Source of the DNA: Rhodoferax sp.
GTDB taxonomy: Bacteria > Pseudomonadota > Gammaproteobacteria > Burkholderiales > Burkholderiaceae_C
Assembly: GCF_025354435.1 (NCBI RefSeq)
Contig: NZ_JANXMU010000042.1
Span: 1 to 43,713 of the forward strand
Direction: 5' to 3'
Length of the DNA stretch: 43,713 nt
In this document: in pieces, positions 35,245 through 43,073 of the stretch
How positions within the stretch are numbered: position 1 is the stretch's first letter
Layout: each line of letters starts with the position of its first letter
Notes under the pieces: generated by a model
What the model was told of the DNA's origin: nothing
What the model saw: only the letters and a program-made list of their open reading frames with translations
Database searches by the model: none
Program-made: the position numbers and the translations under genes

Positions 35245-36267
35245 TCACATAACGAAGACGGCCTTTTCGGTCTTTCGTTGGTCGAACAAGCTGAAGGCCA
35301 GTGGTGCCTCATCTAAGCTGAAGGTATGCGTGGCTAGTTGCTCCAGGTCGATCTTTTTGGAGATCAACAATTCGGCGATCTCGGCGTATTCGGCAATGCC
35401 AAAGTACCAAGAACCCATCAAGGTAATCTGCTTGCGGATCAATTGTTCGCTGGGGCGAATGGTGGTCTCCTTGGACTCGCCGATGAAGGCCACCTTGCCA
35501 AAGGGCCGCACGGCATCGAGCGCCATGTTCTGCGCCCCCGGATTGCCCGAACAGTCGATGGCCGCACTCAGCCCGTCGCCGTGGCTGAACTCTTTGATCG
35601 AGTCCAGCACGTCAACGGCGGTCGGGTCCAGGGCTAAATCGGCACCGAGCTTGAGTGCAAACTCGCGGCGCTCGGCGATAGGGTCGAAGGCGACGACCCG
35701 CGCGCCCAGCGCCTTTGCCGCCAGAATGCCGCTCGAACCCATCGGTCCCATGCCCCAGATACCCAGGGTGCTAGCGCCCGACAGTTCGAGCTTCTTGCAA
35801 GCGCTGTACAGGGTGCCGAAAGCATCGGTCGAAATCGCCGCAGCGACGAAGCTCATCGCGTCCGGAATGCGCAGGCAATTGCGCTCGGGTACCACCATAT
35901 AGTTGGCATTGCCGCCGTGGGCCGTAAAACCAATGCATTTCCAGGTTGGGCACAGGTGAAAGATGCCGCGCCGGCAAGCCGGACAGGTGCCACAGCCCAG
36001 CGCTAGGTGCACCGCCACGCGGTCGCCGACCTTCAGTGTCGAGACCCCAGGACCGAGTTCTTCAACGAAACCGGCTGGCTCATGGCCGCAGACAAAGCGG
36101 CCGGGCTCGGCATCCCCCAATAACGCATTGCCGTAGTACAGGCTCATATCGCTGCGGCAGATGCAGGAAGCCTTGACGGCGATCTGTACCTCTCCGTAGC
36201 CGGGCCGAGGGGGATCGAGCTCGCGCACCACCACCTCTTTATTGCCAGGCAAATAGACTGCTTTCAT
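35245..36267 (-). CDS. Zinc-dependent medium-chain alcohol/polyol dehydrogenase
   Basis: A 340-residue MDR dehydrogenase. Catalytic zinc ligands are C37 with H62 and E63 (GHE at 61-63). The structural zinc cluster C92, C95, C98, C106 is complete (CGTCPACRRGIFHLC). The cofactor loop is GIWGMGPMGSSG at 169-180, and D195 at the end of the next strand favours NAD over NADP. It lies between the two binding-protein genes, so it probably oxidises or reduces a sugar or polyol intermediate of the pathway. Confidence 0.93.
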   Translation of the reverse strand: MKAVYLPGNKEVVVRELDPPRPGYGEVQIAVKASCICRSDMSLYYGNALLGDAEPGRFVCGHEPAGFVEELGPGVSTLKVGDRVAVHLALGCGTCPACRRGIFHLCPTWKCIGFTAHGGNANYMVVPERNCLRIPDAMSFVAAAISTDAFGTLYSACKKLELSGASTLGIWGMGPMGSSGILAAKALGARVVAFDPIAERREFALKLGADLALDPTAVDVLDSIKEFSHGDGLSAAIDCSGNPGAQNMALDAVRPFGKVAFIGESKETTIRPSEQLIRKQITLMGSWYFGIAEYAEIAELLISKKIDLEQLATHTFSLDEAPLAFSLFDQRKTEKAVFVM

Positions 36268-36304
36268 ACTGTGGTCGCTCCAAAGGGTCGATTTAAGAAC
36301 AAGT

Positions 36305-37426
36305 TCAGCGCAGGCTGCTCTTGATTTTTTCTGTGGCCGGCACGTGGTAGACGGTCTGCCAAGCCTCCAGCACGTTCTGTTTGGTCACTGGTAAGGCCGG
36401 CAGGGCCACATAGGCCGGTGCGGTCTTGCCCAGCAGGCCGTAGCCAGCCAGCAAGGCTTCGGTGACGCCCTGGTCGTAGGGGCGCTGTGCACCCAGGCCC
36501 TTGATGAAACCGCCGCGCGCCATTTCAATCGCGACTGTTTCACCCAGGTCGACCGTGGTGACGACCAGGTCGTCTCGGCCAGCGGTGCGCGCTGCGGCAA
36601 TCACGCCTTCGGCAGGGTCGGACCAGACCGCCCAGATACCCTTGATTTTGCGGTTCGAGGTCATCATGGCGCTGGCGGCCTTGTCGCCATCGCCTGTGAA
36701 GTCGGGCCCGCCAATGCCCTGCTCGGCAACGATTTTGATCTTCGGGTAGTCGCTGGTGATGGTCTTTTTAAAAGCGTCGAAGCGCTGGCGTGTGACGAAG
36801 AAATCGGCCGCGTGGAAGACGATACCAATCTCGCCCTCGCCTTTCAGTGCCTGTGCCATCAAATGGGCTGAGGCCACGCCGTTGCCGTAGTTGTCAGCTG
36901 AAACAACGCTGACATAGTCCTTACCCGCCTGCATTCCCTTGGGCACGTTGTCCATAAATACTAGCTTTACGCCCTGGGCCGCTGCCGCCTTGTATGCCGA
37001 GGCCGTGGCCGACGGATCCGCCGGAATCGAGACAATGATCGACGGCTTCTGGGTCAGTACGGTTTCGATGTCGGCGACCTGCTTTTCAGGCTTAAAACCA
37101 GCATCGGTGACGGCAATCACCTTGATGTTCATCTTGGCGAACTGGTCCTTCAGCCCGGCAATCTGGGCGCGCGACCAGTCGTTGCCGCTGTAATGCAAGA
37201 CGATGGCCGCGGTGGCGTTCATCGTCTTGATCTTGGCCAACTCGACGTCGCTGAGCTGCACCGCCGAGGCTGGAGCGGGCTTCTCGCCATTGGGGCCCAG
37301 ACTCTGCACATTGTCTTTCAACGCCGCCAGCGCAGCTGCGGGATCCACCGCAGCTGCAGGAGTGGAAAGGCCGATGAGCACGGCCGACAGGGCCGCAGCC
37401 AAAACGGTGGGAATAGAACGTAGCAT
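36305..37426 (-). CDS. Periplasmic sugar-binding protein, paralogue 2
   Basis: A 373-residue secreted binding protein. The signal peptide runs to about residue 26 (STPAAA), then VDPAAALAALKDNVQSLGPN and the shared GPNGEKP element. The core carries AAIVLHYSGNDWSRAQIAGL, FHAADFFVTRQRFDAF and WAVWSDPAEGVIAAAR. The segment FHAADFFVTRQR is also present in the cytosolic domain of the ABC fusion, while paralogue 1 has FHAATDFFQTRQR, so this copy looks nearer to the fused domain. GGAGA lies before the ATG. It is second in the operon and probably highly expressed. Confidence 0.93.
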   Translation of the reverse strand: MLRSIPTVLAAALSAVLIGLSTPAAAVDPAAALAALKDNVQSLGPNGEKPAPASAVQLSDVELAKIKTMNATAAIVLHYSGNDWSRAQIAGLKDQFAKMNIKVIAVTDAGFKPEKQVADIETVLTQKPSIIVSIPADPSATASAYKAAAAQGVKLVFMDNVPKGMQAGKDYVSVVSADNYGNGVASAHLMAQALKGEGEIGIVFHAADFFVTRQRFDAFKKTITSDYPKIKIVAEQGIGGPDFTGDGDKAASAMMTSNRKIKGIWAVWSDPAEGVIAAARTAGRDDLVVTTVDLGETVAIEMARGGFIKGLGAQRPYDQGVTEALLAGYGLLGKTAPAYVALPALPVTKQNVLEAWQTVYHVPATEKIKSSLR

Positions 37427-37471
37427 AAATGTCTCCTTTTGTTGTTGTGATAAACGCCTGGAGGTCCAGGC

Positions 37472-38302
37472 CTAATTTTTTTGTGTCACCTCGAAGTCCT
37501 GAAAAAACTTGCGCGTGCGCTGCGCCGCGGCCGCTGGTTCGGACCATTCGTCAAGCTCGGTAGTGATCCAACCTTCGAACTTCAGTTCCTCCAGCTTGGC
37601 CAGGATGGCGTGCGTGTCGAGGTCGCCCTGGTCCAGTGGCGTGAAACGGAAGGGCGTGCGCTGCCATCCCTTCATATGCACATAGGTAATGCGGTCGAAA
37701 AACTCTTCGATCAGCGCTGGCACGTCGGCGCCACCGGCGGCCAAGTGGGCGGTATCCGGGCAGAAACCGATATCGGTCTGCGCGAAGATCTTGCGCACCT
37801 GCTCGGGGGTTTCGACGATGGTGCTCAGGTGGGGGTGGTAGTGTGCGCTGATGCCATGCTTGCGGGCAACGGCGGCGGCCTGGTTTAGCGCCGCACCCAA
37901 CAGTGCGTAGTCGCCCTCGCGGATACCCGCGGCGCGCTGGGCTCCACCGCCCAACACAATGTACTTTCCGCCGACTTCGGCGGTGGCCGCAGACACCCGG
38001 TCGATGCGCGCCAGCTCTTCCTCTAGCAGGTCGGGAAAGATAAAGTTGCAGCCGCTGTATGACGCTACCAGTTGCACCCCGGACGCATCCAGCAGGCGGC
38101 GCAATTCGACCGGTTGGTAGTCGAGCAGGTTACCGTCGAACATCTCGACACCGTCGAAGCCGGCCTCGGCGATTTCGGCAATGGCGCGCCCCATGTCGGC
38201 ATAGGTGCGATAGGTCAGACGGGTGGCTGATGTGACGCCAACAGCATCACCGCCCATAGGGCCCCAGCAGTTAGTTTGATAACCCAGTTTCCAGCGCTTC
38301 AT
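37472..38302 (-). CDS. IolE-like TIM-barrel sugar isomerase/dehydratase
   Basis: A 276-residue AP2-type TIM barrel, first gene of the operon, with AAGGA seven bases before the ATG. Likely ligands: His in AHYHPHLSTIVET (the arrangement seen in inosose dehydratase IolE), Asp in GFCPDTAHLA, His in ITYVHMKGW and Glu in WITTELDEW. IolE-type enzymes dehydrate keto-cyclitols or keto-sugars. No other inositol genes (iolC, iolD) are present, so a keto-sugar substrate is preferred. Confidence 0.88.
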   Translation of the reverse strand: MKRWKLGYQTNCWGPMGGDAVGVTSATRLTYRTYADMGRAIAEIAEAGFDGVEMFDGNLLDYQPVELRRLLDASGVQLVASYSGCNFIFPDLLEEELARIDRVSAATAEVGGKYIVLGGGAQRAAGIREGDYALLGAALNQAAAVARKHGISAHYHPHLSTIVETPEQVRKIFAQTDIGFCPDTAHLAAGGADVPALIEEFFDRITYVHMKGWQRTPFRFTPLDQGDLDTHAILAKLEELKFEGWITTELDEWSEPAAAAQRTRKFFQDFEVTQKN

Positions 38303-38328
38303 CAGAGATCCTTTTCATTGCACAATCG

Positions 38329-38356
38329 GTTTTAGTAAACGTTTACTTTTTTGCAA
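38329..38356 (-). promoter_or_regulatory. Candidate operon promoter spanning operator 1
   Basis: On the minus strand TTGCAA (38356-38351) and TAAAAC (38334-38329) are separated by 16 bases filled almost exactly by operator 1. The match to sigma-70 is moderate (4/6 and 4/6). A repressor bound there would block polymerase. It lies 27 bases before the first ATG of the operon. Confidence 0.4.
38334..38347. promoter_or_regulatory. LacI-type operator 1, perfect palindrome
   Basis: AGTAAACGTTTACT is a perfect 14-bp palindrome with central CG, the classic form for LacI-family proteins. It is 32 bases upstream of the first operon gene and between likely -35 and -10 elements. Confidence 0.7.
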
Positions 38357-38400
38357 CCATCCTTTGCCGTTTAAATGCGGTTTGACAGAATCCGACCCGT

Positions 38401-38431
38401 TCAGTTTTGATTGCACGTCGCAATCAAAACT
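38401..38431. promoter_or_regulatory. Perfect 13-bp inverted repeat between operators 1 and 2
   Basis: CAGTTTTGATTGC and GCAATCAAAACTG flank the loop ACGTC. No T-run follows, so it is not an obvious terminator; it may bind a second regulator or form a leader hairpin. Confidence 0.55.
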
Positions 38432-38442
38432 GTTCCGAGCCA

Positions 38443-38456
38443 AAGTAATCGTTTAC
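38443..38456. promoter_or_regulatory. LacI-type operator 2
   Basis: AGTAATCGTTTACT differs from operator 1 by one base. Its centre is 109 bp from operator 1, a spacing that allows DNA looping. A T7 run follows, and with GTAATCGTTTAC it forms a 21-base block repeated at operator 3. Confidence 0.65.
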
Positions 38457-38563
38457 TTTTTTTACGAAACGGCCGGTCCTGTTTTGCTGCCCTACCTGAT
38501 TCCTGCAGCCAACCCTTTTCACGACACGCTATTTTCAGTGGCAAAGTTGTTTGGTGAACGGAT

Positions 38564-38577
38564 GGTAATCGTTTACT
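38564..38577. promoter_or_regulatory. LacI-type operator 3
   Basis: GGTAATCGTTTACT is centred 121 bp from operator 2 and shares the trailing T-run. It lies 45 bases beyond the stop of the SGNH hydrolase gene. Together the three sites occupy most of the 319-bp gap 38303-38621, which holds no supported gene. Confidence 0.6.
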
Positions 38578-38621
38578 TTTTTTACTTATATGGGGGTTTT
38601 CCCGCCTCCGTGAAGTTAAAT

Positions 38622-39827
38622 TCAGACGCCCCGCAGCAGGGCCAAATCGACATGCGCGGCCATGGCGGCGTAGCCCCGGTCTTGCAGGTGCAAGTGATCC
38701 CCCGAATCGAACTCCGGGCGCAGCCGGGTCGGCGACTGCGGGTCGCGCACTGCCGCGTCGAAGTCAATGACCGCATCAAATTGGCCGGACTCACGTATCC
38801 ATGCGTTGACCTGGCTGCGCAATATCTCCTTTGCTGGGTCGTAAAAATAGGCAAACGGCCCGTCGCATAACGCTCCGGCAAACGGCGTCAACGTTGCGCC
38901 GATGGCGCGCAAACCATGGGCATGGGCACGGGCTATCAACTGGCGGTAGGCACCCGTCAGGGCGGCCACCGTTGGCAGGGGTGCGGCCGGGGCAAGCACC
39001 CCCCCTGGCCAGCCGATATCGTTGAGGCCCAGCATCAGAATCATGGTGTCAACACCCGGCTGCGCGAGCACATCCCGGTCGAACCGCGCCAACGCATTAA
39101 CCCCCATGCCGTCAGCCAGCACGCGCCCGCCCGAGATACCTTGGTTCAGCACCGCCACGGGCGCTCCACCGGCTGCCAGCAAGCGTTCGGCCAGCACATC
39201 GGGCCAGCGCCGATTGGCATCGGGCGTCGAGCCGTCGCCATCGGCGATCGAATCGCTCAGCACCACCACCGCGCGCGCCGCAGCCTGGGCCTCGACCCAC
39301 ACGGCACTCAGGAAAAGCCGCGAAGTGAAGCTGGTCTCAGTCGTCAGCTCGGCCTGTGAAACCACATCGCCAGCGGCAATGCAGGCGGTCTGGCGGGCAT
39401 CGAAATGCAGGGTTGCAGTCGGCGTAATCTCAGGCAAGTAGAGGCTGATCGCCAGGCTGGCCAACGGCGCTACGGGCCACGCCAACGGGTCACTGATGGC
39501 GATGGCTCCAGGCGGTATTACCGTTCCACGCTGGCCGTCAAAGCGCAGCGTCTGGCTGGATCCAGCGACGATAGCCGCAGGGCTACGGGCCAAGGCAAGT
39601 TCAACTGCGCCAACCACCAGCGGCTGGTCACCATAGGCATTGGACACCACGATGCGCACCCGCTCGCCGCCAATGCTGATGCGCGCAGTCTGGCGCACGG
39701 TTTGGTTCCAAAGTTGGCGTGGCAAGCCGATGGCAACCGGGAAGTTTGCAGGCCAGACGGGCTGGGGACTTGCGGCCCAAGTGGCCACCCAGGAGCGTCG
39801 CGAATGGGAAGTGGAATCAGGCGCCAT
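38622..39827 (-). CDS. SGNH/GDSL-family hydrolase, apparently cytosolic
   Basis: A 401-residue esterase/deacylase-type protein. An N-terminal beta-rich domain starts VATWAASPQP and continues with VRQTARISIGGERVRIVVSN. The SGNH core has the nucleophile as S193 in VLSDSIADG, Gly in NQGISGGR (about 230), Asn269 in GLND and the Asp/His pair D377 and H380 in DHLHL. Relatives with this N-terminal layout usually carry a signal peptide; here the start MAPDSTSHSRR is not hydrophobic. It is upstream of, and in the same direction as, the sugar operon, and may remove acyl groups from the substrate; that link is inferred. Confidence 0.88.
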   Translation of the reverse strand: MAPDSTSHSRRSWVATWAASPQPVWPANFPVAIGLPRQLWNQTVRQTARISIGGERVRIVVSNAYGDQPLVVGAVELALARSPAAIVAGSSQTLRFDGQRGTVIPPGAIAISDPLAWPVAPLASLAISLYLPEITPTATLHFDARQTACIAAGDVVSQAELTTETSFTSRLFLSAVWVEAQAAARAVVVLSDSIADGDGSTPDANRRWPDVLAERLLAAGGAPVAVLNQGISGGRVLADGMGVNALARFDRDVLAQPGVDTMILMLGLNDIGWPGGVLAPAAPLPTVAALTGAYRQLIARAHAHGLRAIGATLTPFAGALCDGPFAYFYDPAKEILRSQVNAWIRESGQFDAVIDFDAAVRDPQSPTRLRPEFDSGDHLHLQDRGYAAMAAHVDLALLRGV

Positions 39828-39965
39828 CAGATCAATACTTTTTTAAATTGAGTAGCCGGGGTTGCATGACGTTGTGACCGCTTCGGCAGAGCTCGAGCCC
39901 CGAATACTACGCGCGATGGATGCAGTAATAGCGGCGGCACACAATCCACGCGCAGTTCGCCCACT

Positions 39966-41375
39966 TCAGCCCCGCACCCGCGCAAACACCTTCCAAAACG
40001 CCGCGTCCTGCGTGTTCGCAAAGTTGATGCGCATCAGGCTGCTGGGCTGGCGGCTGGCGTGGAACAAGGCACCGGGGGCCAGCATGTAACCCTCGTCGAG
40101 CATGCGCTGGGCCAGGGCATCGGTGTCTACGCCCGTCTCGACCCAGCCGAACAGGCCGGCGGGCTCGGACGCGAACGTGCAGCCTGCGGCCAGGGCCAGC
40201 TTGGTGCTGCGGGTGCGGGCCTGGTCGAGGCGGGCGCGCACGCCCTCGGAGTGGCGGCGCAGCTGGCCCTGGTCGATGCACCAGGCCAGGGCTTTTTCCA
40301 GCAGGGACGGAGTGGTCAGCGTGGCCAGCAGCTTGGTGTTGGTGAGCCGGTCCACCAGGGCGGTGGGGGCGGCCAGAAAGCCCACCCGCCAGCCGGGGGC
40401 CAGGATTTTGGAGAAGCCACTGGCGTACAGGGTGCGCTGCAGGCCGTCCAGCACGCACAGGCGGGTGGCGTGCGCGGGGGCCAGGTGGCTGTAGGTGTCG
40501 TCTTCCACGATGTAGAAATCGTGGGCGTTGGCCAGGGTCAGCACCCGGTGCGCGCTGCCGGGGGTGAGGCAAAAGCCGGTAGGGTTGTGCAGCACGCTCA
40601 CGCTAACAAACAGCTTGGGCGCGTGTTGCTCGCAGTAGCGGGCCATGACCTCCAGGTTCGGCCCGTCGGCATTGCGCGGCACCGGCAGGATGCGCATGCC
40701 CATGGCCTCCAGCCGGGCGAATTCCACCGCCCAGCCGGGTTCTTCGACCATCACGCAGTCACCGGCGCGCAACAGGGTGCGGCTGGCGATGTCCAGCGCG
40801 TGGGTAGCCCCCACGGTGGTAATGATCTGCTCGGGCGCAGCAGGAACGTGCAGGCCGAGCAGCTTTTTGGACAGGCTTTGGCGCAGGCCCAGGTCGCCCG
40901 CCGGATCGCCGTAGCGGCGCGAAAAGTCGGCTGTGCCCGCGGCCACCCGGCGCACCGCGGCGGGCATGAAGCTGTTGGCCAGCCAGTCGGGCGGCAGCAC
41001 GCCCATGCCGGGCTGGGGGGTGTCGCTGTCACCCTGGAACATGCCGCGCATCAAGGCGGTGGCGTCGATGGGACGGCGCGCCGGATTTGCTATGGATTGT
41101 GTAGCTTTTAGCGCATACAGATCCTGCGCTGGAGCCCCATTTTGCATAAGGTCTCGCACATAAAACCCCCGATTCTTGCGGGCCTCTACCAAGCCCAGCG
41201 CCAGCAGCCGGTCGTAGGCCGCCACCACGGTGGAGGCACTCACCTGCTGCTGCTGGGCGCACTGGCGCACCGAGGGCAGGCGCGCACCCGCGGCCAGCAG
41301 GCGGCTGCGGATGCGTTCGGCGAAATGGCTGGCGAGCTGCTCGGTGAGGGTCTGGTCGGCGGTCTTCATCAACAT
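39966..41375 (-). CDS. MocR-type regulator (GntR wHTH plus aminotransferase domain)
   Basis: A 469-residue PdxR/MocR-family regulator. The GntR winged helix is at about 5-75 (ARLPSVRQCAQQQQVSASTV, RGFYVRD). The aminotransferase-like domain starts at about 110 and holds NPTG at 264-267, D292, the PLP lysine K323 in SGFSKILAPGWR and R330. Start ATG 41375 has AGGAG eight bases upstream. The linker (about 80-100, QDLYALKATQSIANP) is encoded by a copy of an extragenic repeat (41085-41136). It is divergent from an EamA exporter gene, so it probably controls it and itself with PLP or an amino acid as signal. Confidence 0.93.
   Translation of the reverse strand: MLMKTADQTLTEQLASHFAERIRSRLLAAGARLPSVRQCAQQQQVSASTVVAAYDRLLALGLVEARKNRGFYVRDLMQNGAPAQDLYALKATQSIANPARRPIDATALMRGMFQGDSDTPQPGMGVLPPDWLANSFMPAAVRRVAAGTADFSRRYGDPAGDLGLRQSLSKKLLGLHVPAAPEQIITTVGATHALDIASRTLLRAGDCVMVEEPGWAVEFARLEAMGMRILPVPRNADGPNLEVMARYCEQHAPKLFVSVSVLHNPTGFCLTPGSAHRVLTLANAHDFYIVEDDTYSHLAPAHATRLCVLDGLQRTLYASGFSKILAPGWRVGFLAAPTALVDRLTNTKLLATLTTPSLLEKALAWCIDQGQLRRHSEGVRARLDQARTRSTKLALAAGCTFASEPAGLFGWVETGVDTDALAQRMLDEGYMLAPGALFHASRQPSSLMRINFANTQDAAFWKVFARVRG
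41085..41136 (-). repeat. Small repeat element, copy C, inside the MocR coding linker
   Basis: Plus-strand ATTTGCTATGGATT, GTAGCTTTTAGCGCA and GCGCTGGAGCC align in order with the reverse complement of 10991-11049 (ATTTGCTATCTAATC, GTAGCTTGCTGCGCA, GTGCTAGAGGCC). The frame stays open through it, adding about 18 residues between the DNA-binding and aminotransferase domains. Confidence 0.55.
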
Positions 41376-41403
41376 GGCGGTGGCTCCTGTGTGCTGGCCT
41401 TAC

Positions 41404-41454
41404 GGACAGTACAGTTCAAAAACTGATTTGACAAAGTGTACTGCTAGTGTACTG
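41404..41454. promoter_or_regulatory. Divergent promoter with AGTGTACTG repeats
   Basis: Two direct repeats AGTGTACTG (41435-41443 and 41446-41454) are spaced 11 bp apart, one helical turn, next to TTGACA at 41428-41433. An inverted half-site ACAGTACAG lies at 41406-41414. Minus strand: TTGTCA, 17 bases, TACTGT fits a promoter for the MocR gene. Such repeats in the shared gap are the expected MocR binding sites. Confidence 0.5.
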
Positions 41455-41498
41455 GCATTGGAACTACATTGAATGCCCACTTTGTTCTACACACCGCC

Positions 41499-42428
41499 AT
41501 GACCACCCTCCACGCGACCCTCCCCCTGCCGCCGTCCTCGCAAGGCGGTGCCGAACGCCGTGGCCTGTGGCTGGGCTTGCTGGGGGTGGGCATTTTCGCC
41601 CTCACCCTGCCGATGACGCGCATGGCCGTGGGCACGCCCGAGCTGCCGCAGATGTCCGGGGTGTTTGTAGCCATGGGCCGGGCCACCGTGGCCGCGGTGC
41701 TGTCGGCGCTGTTCTTACTCGCCACCCGCGCGCCCTGGCCACAGCGGCAGGACTGGGTGCCGTTGCTGCTGACCATGGCCGGTGTGGTGTTTGGCTTCCC
41801 CCTGCTCACCTCCATCGCCATGCGCCATGTGGAGGCCGTGCATGCCAGTGTGATCATCGGTGTACTGCCGCTGGCCACGGCGGTAGTGGGTGCGCTGATG
41901 CACCGCCAGCGCCCATCCACCGGCTTCTGGCTGTGCGCGCTGCTGGGCAGTGCGATGGTGGTGGCGTTTGCCATGCTGCATTCAGGGCAAACCGGTCTGC
42001 ACCTGCAGCCCGCCGACAGCCTGCTGCTGCTGGCCATGCTGCTGGGCGCGGTGGGCTACGGTTTTGGTGGGCGCCTGGCGCAGCGCATGCGCGGCGAGCA
42101 CGTGATCTGCTGGGTACTGGTGTTGGCCCTGCCGATCACCTTGCCCGTGGCACTGTGGACGCAGCCCGCGCAGGCGGTGTCCGTCCACGCCTGGGCCGGT
42201 TTTGCCTATCTGGCGGTGTTTTCGCAATGGCTGGGCTTTTTTGCCTGGTACCGGGGGCTGGCGCTGGGCGGCACGGTGCGCGTCAGCCAGGTGCAGCTGG
42301 TGCAGCCCTTTTTGAGCATGCTGTTTGCCGTGCCCCTGCTGGGCGAAACGCTGGACGCGGTGACTGTGGGCTTTGGCCTGGCCGTCATTGCGACGGTGTT
42401 TGCCAGCAAGCGCATGCCGGTCCGTTGA
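41499..42428 (+). CDS. EamA/DMT-family transporter
   Basis: A 309-residue inner-membrane protein with ten predicted helices in two EamA repeats; members export amino acids or metabolites. I chose ATG 41499 (MTTLHATLPLPPSSQ), although the frame could start at a TTG ten codons upstream; neither has a strong ribosome site, so the start is uncertain. The first helix begins GLWLGLLGVGIFALTLPMTR. It is divergent from the MocR gene, which often regulates such exporters, and is followed after 15 bases by a LysE-type exporter gene. Confidence 0.9.
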   Translation: MTTLHATLPLPPSSQGGAERRGLWLGLLGVGIFALTLPMTRMAVGTPELPQMSGVFVAMGRATVAAVLSALFLLATRAPWPQRQDWVPLLLTMAGVVFGFPLLTSIAMRHVEAVHASVIIGVLPLATAVVGALMHRQRPSTGFWLCALLGSAMVVAFAMLHSGQTGLHLQPADSLLLLAMLLGAVGYGFGGRLAQRMRGEHVICWVLVLALPITLPVALWTQPAQAVSVHAWAGFAYLAVFSQWLGFFAWYRGLALGGTVRVSQVQLVQPFLSMLFAVPLLGETLDAVTVGFGLAVIATVFASKRMPVR

Positions 42429-42443
42429 TTGTCAGGAGCTTGT

Positions 42444-43034
42444 ATGGATACCCAACTCTTCGCCGCGCTGACCTTGTTTGCCTTCGTCAGCTCCATCACC
42501 CCCGGCCCGAACAACCTGATGCTGCTGGCCTCGGGCTTAAACCACGGCTTTCGCGCCACACTGCCGCACATGGCGGGCATTTCCACCGGGTTCTTCATTT
42601 TGCTGGCCGCGGTGGGCCTGGGGCTGGGCCTGCTGTTTGCGCAGGTGCCGCAGCTCTACCTGGTGCTGAAATGGCTGGGCGCGGCCTACCTGCTGTATCT
42701 GGCCTGGGGCGTGGCCACCGCCGGGGCTCCAAAAGATGCGGATGCCAGCCAGCCGCTAGGCTTTTGGGGCGCGGCGGGCTTCCAGTGGGTGAATCCCAAA
42801 GCCTGGGTGATGGCCGTAGGCGCGTTCAGCAGCTATGTGCCCGCCCACAGCGGCGACGCGCTGGTGCTGGGCGCTGTCGCGTGGTTTGCCGTGGTGGGGA
42901 TTCCGGCCATCAGCCTGTGGGCCCTGTGCGGTAGCCGCCTGCGCCACTGGCTGCGCATCCCGCGCTACCGCCGGTTTTTTAACGGCACCATGGCGGTTTT
43001 ACTGGTCGCCTCGCTCGCACCCATACTGGCTTAG
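42444..43034 (+). CDS. LysE/RhtB-family amino-acid exporter
   Basis: A 196-residue inner-membrane protein with about six helices. The diagnostic early motif SSITPGPNNLMLLASGLNHG and the later FQWVNPKAWVMAVGAFSSY place it in the LysE/RhtB family. ATG 42444 has AGGAG five bases upstream, better than the TTG at 42429. With the EamA gene before it and an aminotransferase gene after it, amino-acid efflux is the likely role. Confidence 0.93.
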   Translation: MDTQLFAALTLFAFVSSITPGPNNLMLLASGLNHGFRATLPHMAGISTGFFILLAAVGLGLGLLFAQVPQLYLVLKWLGAAYLLYLAWGVATAGAPKDADASQPLGFWGAAGFQWVNPKAWVMAVGAFSSYVPAHSGDALVLGAVAWFAVVGIPAISLWALCGSRLRHWLRIPRYRRFFNGTMAVLLVASLAPILA

Positions 43035-43073
43035 CTGACAATCTACTTCTACCCCTTTTGCACAAAGATCACT

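Noticed and set aside
37472-38302. Inositol catabolism operon
   Set aside because: The IolE-like barrel and Gfo/Idh enzymes hint at it, but no iolC-type kinase, iolD-type hydrolase or iolB is present.
38334-38577. CRISPR-like array
   Set aside because: The three repeats are only 14-21 bases long, palindromic and widely spaced upstream of an operon, which fits operators and not CRISPR repeats.
38364-38870. 168-residue plus-strand open frame across the operator region
   Set aside because: It overlaps the 3' end of the SGNH gene on the other strand, its repeated VIVYFFY segments come only from the operator repeats, and it resembles no known protein.
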